DNA of 64,000 nucleotides from Paraprevotella sp964523985 (GTDB taxonomy: Bacteria > Bacteroidota > Bacteroidia > Bacteroidales > Bacteroidaceae), in NCBI GenBank assembly GCA_964523985.1, contig CAZGBV010000002.1, positions 1-64,000 on the forward strand, in the 5' to 3' direction. The notes beneath the pieces were generated by a model, which saw only the letters and a program-made list of their open reading frames with translations, was not told where the DNA came from and searched no databases. This document shows, one piece after another, positions 1 to 8,190 of this stretch (position 1 is the first letter of the stretch; the number at the start of each line of letters is the position of its first letter). A program made the position numbers and the translations under genes.

Positions 1-314
1 ACCTCCATGCCTTTCAGGTTCCCGTCCCCCATCAGCGACACGGTATCCCCGTCGATGGATACGATACGGTGCAGCACATATTCGTCCGGTGAAATCTCGG
101 CCAGCACAGCGTCACCCACTTTCAGACGCTTGAACGGTGCCAGACGCACCTTGTCCCTGCGATGTTCCAGAAAGGGGCGCATACTGTAACCTTTCACGTT
201 AATGGTAACCGTGTTCCCCTGCCGGATGGCTTCTTTCACCTGCCCCAGCAAGGCGGCGTTGGGCATTTCCATCCATCGCACCCCCACCCCGACTGTGCGT
301 GCACTTTCGTTCAT
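1..314 (-). CDS. S24/S26 signal-peptidase-like protein (partial, 3' end outside window)
   Basis: Reading the minus strand from an ATG at 314 gives 104 residues that run off the left edge. The segment GYSMRPF (Ser44) matches the catalytic-serine box of the S24/S26 (LexA/signal peptidase) fold, and MGDGN near the edge fits the following beta strands; the catalytic lysine cannot be confirmed. The start overlaps the stop of the upstream HPr-kinase-like gene as ATGA, so the two are probably translationally coupled. In Bacteroidota such small S24-like peptidases often sit beside HPrK-like proteins in peptide-modification or export loci (family knowledge); the substrate is unknown. The rest of the protein and any partner genes lie outside the window. 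Confidence 0.8.
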   Translation of the reverse strand, partial: MNESARTVGVGVRWMEMPNAALLGQVKEAIRQGNTVTINVKGYSMRPFLEHRRDKVRLAPFKRLKVGDAVLAEISPDEYVLHRIVSIDGDTVSLMGDGNLKGME

Positions 315-1186
315 CGTCCCGTCAAGGTATGGAAACACAACCGCGCCGCCGCCTCATCCGGCCTGCATCCCAACAAGAATGTCGGCGAAAGACGGATAAT
401 GTCCGAAATGGTGTCGCAATGCGCTGAATGGATACGATAATCCCATTTCATGGTCGATATGGACGACAAGAGCGAAGCAAGGCTCTCCGGCACGCTTTCC
501 CTGCGAATCGTGTTCTCGGGACGTTGCCGCAGTTGCACGAATCCTCCAACCGGCGCGGACACCCTGCGATAGCATGGCGTTTTCCCGCTCCAAGGGGAAC
601 CATAGACGTGCACCGCTCCCCCCGACACCCTCACCACCGGGTTGTCGTCGTTCATCAGGTCGGAACCGGGTATGTGCCTCAGCCACAGCCGCGAGTGCGT
701 GCTCTTCCCCGTCCCGCTCTTGCCGAGGAACAGATAACCCTTGCCGCCGTTGCGCACCACGGAAGCGTGCATCAGCAACGTGGCGTGCGGCGCGGCCGCG
801 AAAGCATACGCAAGCATGAGAGCGTTTTCCAGCCCGAACCTGCGACCCGCCTCGCTCCTTTCCGTCAGGGTCGCCGTGCATTCGGAAAAGTCCGCGTTGG
901 TCTGCATGTAGCCGCACAAGTCTTTTTTCTCGTCGCGGATTTCAAATTCGTAGCCTCCACCTTCGCACCGGTACACGCCGAAGAAGCTACCGCCGCAGTC
1001 GAACAGTCCCACCTCCTCCCCCGTCGGTCGCCGACGGGACACGCCCTCCACCGTGAGGATGAACAACAAATTGCCATCTCCCTCGCTCTCGAACAGCGAA
1101 AAAGACGGCAACAAACTTCTGTCGTTCACCTCATCGCGGAAGTCTATCCGACACAGATGTCCCCCGATATCGTAACGGCAAACCAT
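311..1186 (-). CDS. HPr serine kinase-like (HPrK-type P-loop) protein
   Basis: A 291-residue protein with an unrecognised N-terminal half and a C-terminal HPrK-like kinase domain. Visible motifs are LLMHASVV, the P-loop GKSGTGKS (residues 155-162), NDDN (179-182) and a GSPWSGK turn, all typical of the short HPrK homologues that lack HPr-binding N-terminal domains. Relatives in lasso-peptide loci phosphorylate a precursor peptide; others are simply annotated as PEP carboxykinase-like or HPrK-like. It overlaps the S24-like peptidase by four bases and lies 6 bp after a small exported protein downstream of rpoD. A role in peptide tailoring is an inference from the pairing; the substrate cannot be read from the sequence. 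Confidence 0.8.
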   Translation of the reverse strand: MVCRYDIGGHLCRIDFRDEVNDRSLLPSFSLFESEGDGNLLFILTVEGVSRRRPTGEEVGLFDCGGSFFGVYRCEGGGYEFEIRDEKKDLCGYMQTNADFSECTATLTERSEAGRRFGLENALMLAYAFAAAPHATLLMHASVVRNGGKGYLFLGKSGTGKSTHSRLWLRHIPGSDLMNDDNPVVRVSGGAVHVYGSPWSGKTPCYRRVSAPVGGFVQLRQRPENTIRRESVPESLASLLSSISTMKWDYRIHSAHCDTISDIIRLSPTFLLGCRPDEAAARLCFHTLTGR

Positions 1187-1192
1187 CTGCCT

Positions 1193-1696
1193 TCACTTTT
1201 TTTCCTGCTTGTCCTCCTCCGGCTTTTTCTTCTTCCCTTTCTTCGCCGCCTTAGGCTTGGATGTGTCGCCCATGGCCTTCTCGGGGGGATTGTAGGCATA
1301 CGATTGGAATTTGAAGCCGCCGTCCGCCAAATCTTTCAGCACAACGCTTTCATCCCCTCCGTAACGTTTCCTTATCTTGTCGTATTTGCTTGCCAGCTTG
1401 TCTTTCTTCGTATGGAAAAAGACCGTGCAGGTAGGATGCGGCATTTGTTTTTTATCTACGAGGTACGACTGCAACTGGTCGCTGTATGCCATGCGGTCGG
1501 CCAGAAAGCCCGACTTTGTGTCGACATAAGCACTGTCCAGCCGCTGGATGTCCGTGATGTATGCCACCGAGTCCGTGAAGGAGGCCGCGAAGCCGAAGAT
1601 GTACACCGTGGTACGCTCCATCTTGGCGGACAGGGAGCCGCACAAGCATCCCCATGCGAATGCCGCCAAAGTCCAATGTTTAAAGTTCAAACCCAT
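1193..1696 (-). CDS. Hypothetical exported protein with Lys-rich tail
   Basis: A 167-residue protein of unknown function. It starts with a hydrophobic stretch (residues about 9-24, ending at LSAKM) that looks like a signal peptide, then a mid-region with no recognised motif and a very basic C-terminus (AAKKGKKKKPEEDKQEKK). It lies 26 bp downstream of rpoD and 6 bp upstream of the HPrK-like gene, on the same strand, so it is likely cotranscribed with them. The reading frame has the same GC-rich third positions as its neighbours, which supports it being real. No domain could be assigned. Confidence 0.7.
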   Translation of the reverse strand: MGLNFKHWTLAAFAWGCLCGSLSAKMERTTVYIFGFAASFTDSVAYITDIQRLDSAYVDTKSGFLADRMAYSDQLQSYLVDKKQMPHPTCTVFFHTKKDKLASKYDKIRKRYGGDESVVLKDLADGGFKFQSYAYNPPEKAMGDTSKPKAAKKGKKKKPEEDKQEKK

Positions 1697-1722
1697 AAAT
1701 ACGCTTCACCTTTGCCCGGACA

Positions 1723-2583
1723 TCAGCCCAGATAAGACTTCAACAAGTTGCTCTTACTGCTTTGGCGTAGGCGTCGGATGGCTTTTTCCTTTATCTGGCG
1801 CACACGCTCGCGCGTAAGGTTGAAAATGTCGCCGATTTCCTCCAATGTCATTTCCTGATGGTTGATGCCGAAGAACATTTGGATGATTTCCTTGTCACGT
1901 TCGGGAAGCGTGGACAAAGCACGGTCTATTTCGCGTGAGAGAGACTCGTTAACCAACGTGCGGTCCGCCATGGGGGAATCATCGTTGACCAACACGTCCA
2001 GCAGACTATTGTCTTCCCCTTCTACGAATGGGGCATCTACCGAGATATGGCGTCCGCTCACCTTTAAAGTGTCGGATATCTTGTCCTCGGGGATTTCCAG
2101 TTCTTCGGCAAGTTCCTCCGGACTCGGACGGCGTTCGTTCTCCTGCTCGAACTTGCTAAATGCCTTGCTTATCTTGTTCAACGAGCCAACTTGGTTCAAA
2201 GGAAGGCGCACGATGCGGCTCTGCTCCGCCAACGCTTGAAGGATGGACTGGCGAATCCACCACACCGCATAACTGATGAACTTGAAGCCACGCGTCTCGT
2301 CGAACTTTTGGGCGGCTTTTATCAGACCCAAGTTCCCCTCGTTAATCAAGTCGGGCAGGCTCAACCCTTGGTTCTGATACTGTTTTGCCACCGAAACTAC
2401 GAAACGCAGGTTGGCGCGCGTCAGCTTTTCGAGTGCCACACGATCACCTTTGCGAATGCGTTGCGCCAATTCCACTTCCTCTTCCACCGTAATCAGGTCT
2501 TCGCGCCCGATTTCCTGCAGATATTTGTCAAGCGAAGCGCTTTCACGATTGGTAATGCTTCTGGTAATCTTTAACTGTCTCAT
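1723..2583 (-). CDS. rpoD: RNA polymerase primary sigma factor RpoD/SigA (Bacteroidota short form)
   Basis: A 286-residue sigma-70 protein without region 1.1, the normal primary sigma form in Bacteroidota. Region 1.2 is near residues 18-50, region 2 contains LPDLINEGNLGLIKA and the -10 recognition helix SYAVWWIRQSI, region 3 follows, and region 4 ends with the helix-turn-helix LTRERVRQIKEKAIRRLRQ. It directs housekeeping transcription from the TAnnTTTG promoters seen across this window. The ATG at 2583 is preceded by GGGGAGGAGA, an unusually good Shine-Dalgarno for this phylum. A TAACTTTG -7 box lies 25 bp upstream within a 24-bp repeated sequence. Confidence 0.97.
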   Translation of the reverse strand: MRQLKITRSITNRESASLDKYLQEIGREDLITVEEEVELAQRIRKGDRVALEKLTRANLRFVVSVAKQYQNQGLSLPDLINEGNLGLIKAAQKFDETRGFKFISYAVWWIRQSILQALAEQSRIVRLPLNQVGSLNKISKAFSKFEQENERRPSPEELAEELEIPEDKISDTLKVSGRHISVDAPFVEGEDNSLLDVLVNDDSPMADRTLVNESLSREIDRALSTLPERDKEIIQMFFGINHQEMTLEEIGDIFNLTRERVRQIKEKAIRRLRQSSKSNLLKSYLG

Positions 2584-2607
2584 TCTCCTCCCCTCATATT
2601 AAATGTG

Positions 2608-2615
2608 CAAAGTTA
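2608..2615 (-). promoter_or_regulatory. -7 promoter box TAACTTTG of rpoD
   Basis: On the minus strand the sequence reads TAACTTTGC, an exact match to the Bacteroidota -7 consensus TAnnTTTG, about 25 bp before the rpoD ATG. No clear TTG -33 element is seen at the usual distance. The box lies inside one copy of a 24-bp direct repeat. Confidence 0.65.
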
Positions 2616-2663
2616 CATAAAAAACGGATTAAAATGTATAAAGTTACATGAAAAACGGATTAA
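2609..2663. repeat. 24-bp direct repeat upstream of rpoD
   Basis: Positions 2609-2632 and 2640-2663 are the same 24-bp sequence with a single difference (a/g at the eleventh base), offset by 31 bp. Both carry AAAGTTACAT followed by AAAAACGGATTAA. The copy nearer rpoD completes a TAACTTTG -7 box; the outer copy gives TAACTTTA and so lacks the last G. The repeat fills much of the 118-bp gap between rpoD and murF-alr. Confidence 0.85.
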
Positions 2664-2701
2664 GGCGTATTTTATAACATATTTTATGACAATGCATCGG
2701 G

Positions 2702-5170
2702 TCAGTCTTGGTAATACACCCTCCTCACGCGAGGACTTATTCCCGTCAGAATTTCGTAGGGTATCGTGCCCGCTATGTCACTCAGCACTGTCACCGGCAA
2801 GCCGTCGCCGAATATGACGGCGGTATCGCCCTCCTTGCAGTCGATGTCCGTCACGTCTATCATGCAGACATCCATGCAAATGTTGCCCACGTAGGAAGCC
2901 CGCCGCCCGTTCACCAGACAATATGCGCGACCGAGACCCAATTTGCGATCCAGCCCGTCGGCGTAGCCTATGGGGAGGGTCGCTATCCGGCTGTCGCGCG
3001 TCAGTCGTCCCATGCGGCTGTATCCCACGGTCTCTTCTTTCGGAACTTCGTGAATTTGAAGGATTGTGGTCTTGAGCGTACCGACATTATGCAACGTCTC
3101 GTTGTTCCGGGGGTTGATGCCGTAGAGCCCCAGTCCGAGGCGAACCATGTCCAAATGACGGTCTGGGAAACGCTCAATCCCCGCGCTGTTGCAGATGTGG
3201 CGCAGGATTTTGTGGCTGTAAGCTTGCTGAAGGCGGGCACTGCCTTTCAGGAACGACTCGTACTGACGGGCGGAAAAGGTATCAAAATCATCGCTGTCGC
3301 TCCCTGCGAAGTGAGAAAACACGGAGCGGGGAATCACGGCCGTCTGCCGTTTCAACCGTTCCGCCAGCAACGGAATGTCCTTTTCCGGGTTGAAGCCCAG
3401 CCGATGCATACCCGTGTCTATCTTCACGTGGATGGGGAAATGAGTCACGCCCTCTTTCTCCGCTTCGTGAATCAAGGCTTCCAACAAGCGGAAGTTGTAA
3501 ACTTCCGGCTCAAGGTCGTACTCGAACAAGGCGGGGAAACTGCTCATTTCCGGATTCATAATCATGATGTTCGACGTGATTCCCGCCTTTCGCAAGTCCA
3601 CGCCTTCGTCGGCCACGGCCACGGCCAGATAGTCCACCCGATGATCCTGCAAAGTCTTGGCAACCTCCACCGCGCCGACCCCATAGGCCAGCGCTTTCAC
3701 CATGCACGCCATCTTCGTGTCCGGCTTCATGAAGTTGCGGTAATGGTTCAGGTTGTCTACCACGGCGTTCAGGTTGACTTCCAGCGTCGTCTCGTGCACT
3801 TTCAAGATTAATTGCCGCGTCAAGGTGTCGAACCGGAAGAGCCTCGCCCCCTTGACGAGTATCACCTCGTCGTGCAAGGTGTCCAATATTCCGCTGCCCA
3901 GCAATTCGTCCGTGGAGCGGAAGAAATACGACTCCATGCCGAACAAGTCCCGTCCTTCCGACAGACGCGGCCCCACCCCGATGAATTTCTCCACGCCGCG
4001 CGTGGCCACCAGCCGGGCCACACGCCCGTACAAGTCACCCGACGGCATCTCCACTTGCTCGATGTCGCTCAAAATCAGCGTACGTTTCCGTCCCGCGCAA
4101 TCGGGGCGACGATTCATGAAGTCGAGGGCAATGTCAAGGGAGTTGTAATCGGAGTTGTAGCTGTCGTTGATGAGCGTACAACCCGCCCGTCCTTCTTTCA
4201 CCTCCAGGCGCATGGCCACTGGCTCGAGTACCGACATTCTCGCGGCAATCGCCTCCGCGCTTATCCCCAGATACAGACACACGCACAGGCAGGACACAGA
4301 GTCGGCCAGCGAGGCTTCGTCGATGAAAGGGATGGAGTAAGTCGCCTTCACACCTTTATATATATAGGTCACCACCGTCTCCGCCTCCCGTTTCTCCGCC
4401 GACACGACATACAAAGGCACGTCGCGTCGCCGCCTTGACCATGCGAGGCGTTCCCCCTTAAAGGCCGCGCGGTTGACGCATCCGGCCACGCGGGCATCGT
4501 CCATGTCATACACCAGCACTTCGGCATCCTTGAACAGTTTCAGCTTCTCCGCACATTTCTGTTCGTAAGAGTCGAATTTTTCTTGGTGCGCATCGCCGAG
4601 GCAGGTAAAGACTCCTATGGTGGGCTGTATCACCGGTTGCAAGGCATCCATTTCCCCGGGCTTGGAAATTCCGGCCTCGAAAAGAGCCACTTCACTCTTC
4701 TCATCCAGATTCCACACGGAAAGGGGCACACCGATTTGTGAATTGTAGCTCCTCGGCGAGCGGGTGACGGTCTTCTCGGGTGACAACAGCCTGTAAAGCC
4801 ACTCCTTGACCACGGTCTTCCCGTTGCTTCCCGTGATGCCCGCCACCGGGATGTCAAACGCTTCGCGATGACGCTCGGCCAGACGTTGCAAGGCTTTGAG
4901 CGGGCTGGCCACTTGCAAGAAACTGGCATCCGTCATGGAAGCCGCGTCGTCCGGCAGACGGCCGACTACGAAGGAACGCACCCCGCGTCGGTAAAGCTCG
5001 GGGATGTAGCGGTGTCCGTCGTTGCGGGAGCTTTCCAGCGCGAAGAACAAGGTGTCTTCGGGAAAACACAGGGAACGGCTGTCCGTCAGGAGCCAACGGA
5101 TTTCCGGGGTTTCGCTCCCCCACAAGCGCGCACCGACGAGCGAAGCAATTCTCTCTAATGTATAAGACAT
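2702..5170 (-). CDS. murF-alr: Bifunctional UDP-MurNAc-tripeptide:D-Ala-D-Ala ligase / alanine racemase
   Basis: An 822-residue fusion. Residues 1 to about 440 are MurF, which adds D-Ala-D-Ala to UDP-MurNAc-tripeptide in the cytoplasm; its ATP loop is GITGSNGKT and the Mur ligase NDSYNS motif is present. From about residue 455 an alanine racemase domain follows, with the PLP lysine in MVKALAYG (about residue 491) and GNICMDVCMIDV near the end. The fusion makes D-alanine and uses its dimer in one polypeptide and is a known Bacteroidota arrangement. The ATG at 5170 is preferred to a TTG at 5179; it follows the GSCFA stop by 5 bp, so the two genes form an operon. Confidence 0.95.
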   Translation of the reverse strand: MSYTLERIASLVGARLWGSETPEIRWLLTDSRSLCFPEDTLFFALESSRNDGHRYIPELYRRGVRSFVVGRLPDDAASMTDASFLQVASPLKALQRLAERHREAFDIPVAGITGSNGKTVVKEWLYRLLSPEKTVTRSPRSYNSQIGVPLSVWNLDEKSEVALFEAGISKPGEMDALQPVIQPTIGVFTCLGDAHQEKFDSYEQKCAEKLKLFKDAEVLVYDMDDARVAGCVNRAAFKGERLAWSRRRRDVPLYVVSAEKREAETVVTYIYKGVKATYSIPFIDEASLADSVSCLCVCLYLGISAEAIAARMSVLEPVAMRLEVKEGRAGCTLINDSYNSDYNSLDIALDFMNRRPDCAGRKRTLILSDIEQVEMPSGDLYGRVARLVATRGVEKFIGVGPRLSEGRDLFGMESYFFRSTDELLGSGILDTLHDEVILVKGARLFRFDTLTRQLILKVHETTLEVNLNAVVDNLNHYRNFMKPDTKMACMVKALAYGVGAVEVAKTLQDHRVDYLAVAVADEGVDLRKAGITSNIMIMNPEMSSFPALFEYDLEPEVYNFRLLEALIHEAEKEGVTHFPIHVKIDTGMHRLGFNPEKDIPLLAERLKRQTAVIPRSVFSHFAGSDSDDFDTFSARQYESFLKGSARLQQAYSHKILRHICNSAGIERFPDRHLDMVRLGLGLYGINPRNNETLHNVGTLKTTILQIHEVPKEETVGYSRMGRLTRDSRIATLPIGYADGLDRKLGLGRAYCLVNGRRASYVGNICMDVCMIDVTDIDCKEGDTAVIFGDGLPVTVLSDIAGTIPYEILTGISPRVRRVYYQD

Positions 5171-5175
5171 GACAC

Positions 5176-6165
5176 TCAATGTTTTAACAAACTTTCCAAC
5201 CTTTCGTATGCCGTACCATGCGCCAATCTCGGGTATTTGGCGGCAAGCAACTCCAACTTTGACATAGTTTGGCGCAGGAAATCCCGGTACGCGGCCAATT
5301 CAGGATGGAGCGGACGATGGGACAAAGCCTTGTCCACGGCTTCCCATTCCACCATGAACCTGCGCGTCTCTTCCGGGAAGCAAGCCTCGGAAAAACGCTC
5401 CCAGACATACTCTGCCGCCACCTCGGAAAGGTGCAACATGTCCGAAGCATAAAAACGGTAATCGCGCAGCTCGTCCAACACGATTTCGTAAGCGGGAAAA
5501 TAGAAGCAACGTTCCTCGTACGCACGGCACAGCGTGTCCACGGCCAGCAACAGCACGGCCTTTCCAAGCCGGTTGTCGTGAAATCCGTACTTGGCATAGC
5601 GGTAGGGGCTGACCGTGAAGACGACTTGCAAAGAAGGATTAATCTGCCAGAGTGCCTCCAACGCCTCGGCGAGAGCGGCTGTCGTACCCTCCACGTCCGA
5701 CTGCTCTTCCGTGAAACAGTTTCCGGGTTGCTTGTGGCAGTTCCCCACCACGCGCCCGCTGACGTTCAAGCGGTAATAACGGTTCGTGCCCAATGTGAGG
5801 AACAACATTTTCAACGACCTTGTCCGTGCGGCCTCTTCGTGGCAAACGCCTTCCAGACGGGTGCGGCATACCTCCCGGCTCGCGGCGGAAAAAGAACTGT
5901 CGTTGAGCCAGCTGTGCCAAAGCCCTCCCGACTCGAAAAACACGTCATCGGGCAACGGTTTCCCGGTAGCCATCGTCTTGCACCACGCGGCGACGCTCAG
6001 CGGGTTGTACAACACACCGAAAGGGTTGGCGTGCGTGTCCAGCCCCGCCCTCGCCATGCGTTGCCCGATATGTCCGGCGAAGCAAGACCCGAGCAGGGTA
6101 ATCCCGTCCTCCGGACGGATTTGCACTCCCTTCATGGCGGTTTCCACTGTGGTACGGAACTTCAT
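5176..6165 (-). CDS. GSCFA-domain protein (putative SGNH-type hydrolase)
   Basis: A 329-residue protein whose N-terminus carries LLGSCFAGHIG, the motif that names the GSCFA family, and HANPFGVLYNP shortly after. GSCFA proteins resemble GDSL/SGNH hydrolases; here the GSCFA serine would be the nucleophile and SDMLHLSE near residue 240 may supply Asp/His. Substrate unknown. The frame is open to 6219, but the -7 box at 6207-6214 would put transcription start inside that extension, so the ATG at 6165 is chosen. It sits directly upstream of murF-alr, hinting at a cell-envelope role, which is inference. Confidence 0.88.
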   Translation of the reverse strand: MKFRTTVETAMKGVQIRPEDGITLLGSCFAGHIGQRMARAGLDTHANPFGVLYNPLSVAAWCKTMATGKPLPDDVFFESGGLWHSWLNDSSFSAASREVCRTRLEGVCHEEAARTRSLKMLFLTLGTNRYYRLNVSGRVVGNCHKQPGNCFTEEQSDVEGTTAALAEALEALWQINPSLQVVFTVSPYRYAKYGFHDNRLGKAVLLLAVDTLCRAYEERCFYFPAYEIVLDELRDYRFYASDMLHLSEVAAEYVWERFSEACFPEETRRFMVEWEAVDKALSHRPLHPELAAYRDFLRQTMSKLELLAAKYPRLAHGTAYERLESLLKH

Positions 6166-6206
6166 CTCTCTCTTCGCCTTGAATGCCGACGGGGCTTTTT
6201 TTCCTG

Positions 6207-6214
6207 CAAAAGTA
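6207..6214 (-). promoter_or_regulatory. -7 box TACTTTTG for GSCFA-murF-alr operon
   Basis: The minus strand reads TACTTTTGC, matching TAnnTTTG, 42 bp before the chosen GSCFA start. It is back to back with the dxs promoter on the other strand. No good -33 element is seen. Confidence 0.6.
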
Positions 6215-6236
6215 AGCAAGATATATGAATTTATGC

Positions 6237-6244
6237 TATTTTTG
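6237..6244 (+). promoter_or_regulatory. -7 box TATTTTTG for dxs
   Basis: TATTTTTGC on the plus strand matches the Bacteroidota -7 consensus and lies 20 bp before the dxs ATG, implying a leader of about a dozen bases. It diverges from the GSCFA promoter at 6207-6214. Confidence 0.6.
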
Positions 6245-6263
6245 CAAGGATTAAATCAGGTTG

Positions 6264-8186
6264 ATGACGAACAAAAACACATACGAACTTTTGTCGCAAA
6301 TCAATTCCCCGTCCGACTTACGTCGCCTACCCGCCGACAAACTGCCGCAAGTGTGCGAAGAACTGCGCCGCGACATCATCGACGAATTGTCGGACAACCC
6401 GGGGCACTTCGCCTCCAGCCTGGGAGTGGTGGAGCTGACGGTGGCCTTGCACTACGTGTACGATACGCCCTACGACCGTATCGTGTGGGACGTGGGTCAT
6501 CAGGCTTACGCCCACAAGATACTGACAGGGAGGAGGGAACGCTTCTCCACGAACAGGAAGTTGCATGGGCTGAGGCCTTTCCCCTCCCCCTCGGAAAGCG
6601 AATACGACACGTTTACCTGCGGGCACGCCTCCAACTCCATTTCCGCCGCGCTGGGCATGGCGGTGGCTACGGCCAGCTTAGACGGGAAGAAGAGGCATAT
6701 CGTAGCCGTCATCGGCGACGGATCGATGAGCGGCGGTCTGGCCTTCGAGGGATTGAACAACGCCTCTTCCATCCCGAACGACATCCTCATCGTATTGAAC
6801 GACAACAATATGAGCATAGACCGTAGCGTGGGGGGCATGAGCCATTATTTCCATCATCTCCACACGAGCGACTTCTACAATCGCGTGCGTTTCGAGGCTT
6901 CACGGAGATTGTCCGCACGGGGATGGCTCAGCGAGAGCCGCCGCAAGAAAATCATCCGCTTCAACAATTCGCTGAAATCGCTTATCAGCAACCAGCAGAA
7001 CGTGTTCGAAGGGATGAACGTGCGCTACTTCGGCCCCGGCGACGGTCACGATGTCGTAGAGCTGGTGCACACGCTCCGGGTGATGAAAGACATGAAAGGT
7101 CCCAAGCTCCTCCATGTCCACACCATCAAAGGAAAAGGATTCGAGCCGGCAGAAAGGGCGGCGGATGTCTGGCACGCACCGGGAAAGTTCGACAAGGAGA
7201 CGGGGGAACGCATACAAGCGGACACCGGCGACCTGCCCCCGCTTTATCAAGACGTGTTCGGCCAGACACTGCTCGAATTGGCCCGGATGAACCCGAAAAT
7301 CATCGGCGTGACACCCGCCATGCCGTCGGGATGCTCGATGAATATTCTGATGAGGGAAATGCCCGACCGAGCCTTCGACGTGGGGATTGCCGAGGGACAC
7401 GCCGTCACGTTCTCGGCAGGCATGGCGCAAGACGGCCTCGTCCCTTTCTGCAACATCTATTCGACCTTTGCACAGCGGGCTTACGACAACATCATCCACG
7501 ACGTGGCGATAGAACGGCTCAACGTGGTGTTGTGTCTGGATCGCGCGGGACTGGTGGGTGAGGACGGCCCCACGCACCATGGCGCGTTCGACCTGGCCGC
7601 TCTTCGACCCGTCCCCAACCTCACCATCTCTTCCCCGATTAACGAAAGGGAACTGCGGCAACTCATGTACACGGCGCAACTTCCCGGCATGGGACCGTTC
7701 GTCATCCGATACCCGCGCGGGCGGGGCGTGCTGACCGAGTGGCAATGCGGTTTCGAAGCCCTGAAAGTGGGGAAAGGCCAGTGCCTCAAGGACGGCGACG
7801 ACATCGCGCTACTCTCGCTGGGACCCGTCGGCAACACGGCGACGGAGGCCATCCGCCTGTTCGAGCGGCAACAAGCGCAAGAGGGGCATCCCCTCACGGT
7901 GGCTCATTACGACATGCGTTTCCTCAAGCCGATGGACGAAGGCATCCTGCACGAGGTGGCGACGCGCTTCTCCCGCGTCGTCACGATAGAAGACGGGATG
8001 GTATGCGGCGGGCTGGGCTCAGCCGTGCTTGAATACATGGCCGACCATGGATTCTCTCCCAAGGTGGCGCGGATGGGTTTGCCCGATTGTTTCGTGGAAC
8101 ACGGCACGGTGGAACAGTTGCGCCAAATCGTAGGAATCGACCGGGATTCCATCGTGTCGCGCCTTCGTTCCATTTCACAAGAATGA
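6264..8186 (+). CDS. dxs: 1-deoxy-D-xylulose-5-phosphate synthase
   Basis: A 640-residue thiamine-diphosphate enzyme making DXP from pyruvate and glyceraldehyde 3-phosphate, the first step of the MEP isoprenoid pathway and also a thiamine and pyridoxal precursor. Visible motifs include GHQAYAHKILTGR, the ThDP-binding GDGSMSGG with its distal asparagine, GPGDGHDV, and DRAGLVGEDGPTHHG of the transketolase central domain. Length is normal for the family. A TTG three bases upstream keeps the frame open, but the ATG at 6264 is the natural start. trkA begins 4 bp after the stop, so the two are cotranscribed. Confidence 0.97.
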   Translation: MTNKNTYELLSQINSPSDLRRLPADKLPQVCEELRRDIIDELSDNPGHFASSLGVVELTVALHYVYDTPYDRIVWDVGHQAYAHKILTGRRERFSTNRKLHGLRPFPSPSESEYDTFTCGHASNSISAALGMAVATASLDGKKRHIVAVIGDGSMSGGLAFEGLNNASSIPNDILIVLNDNNMSIDRSVGGMSHYFHHLHTSDFYNRVRFEASRRLSARGWLSESRRKKIIRFNNSLKSLISNQQNVFEGMNVRYFGPGDGHDVVELVHTLRVMKDMKGPKLLHVHTIKGKGFEPAERAADVWHAPGKFDKETGERIQADTGDLPPLYQDVFGQTLLELARMNPKIIGVTPAMPSGCSMNILMREMPDRAFDVGIAEGHAVTFSAGMAQDGLVPFCNIYSTFAQRAYDNIIHDVAIERLNVVLCLDRAGLVGEDGPTHHGAFDLAALRPVPNLTISSPINERELRQLMYTAQLPGMGPFVIRYPRGRGVLTEWQCGFEALKVGKGQCLKDGDDIALLSLGPVGNTATEAIRLFERQQAQEGHPLTVAHYDMRFLKPMDEGILHEVATRFSRVVTIEDGMVCGGLGSAVLEYMADHGFSPKVARMGLPDCFVEHGTVEQLRQIVGIDRDSIVSRLRSISQE

Positions 8187-8190
8187 GTCC

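Noticed and set aside
428..1735. 435-residue open frame on the plus strand
   Set aside because: Antisense to the HPrK-like and exported-protein genes; composition typical of a shadow frame.
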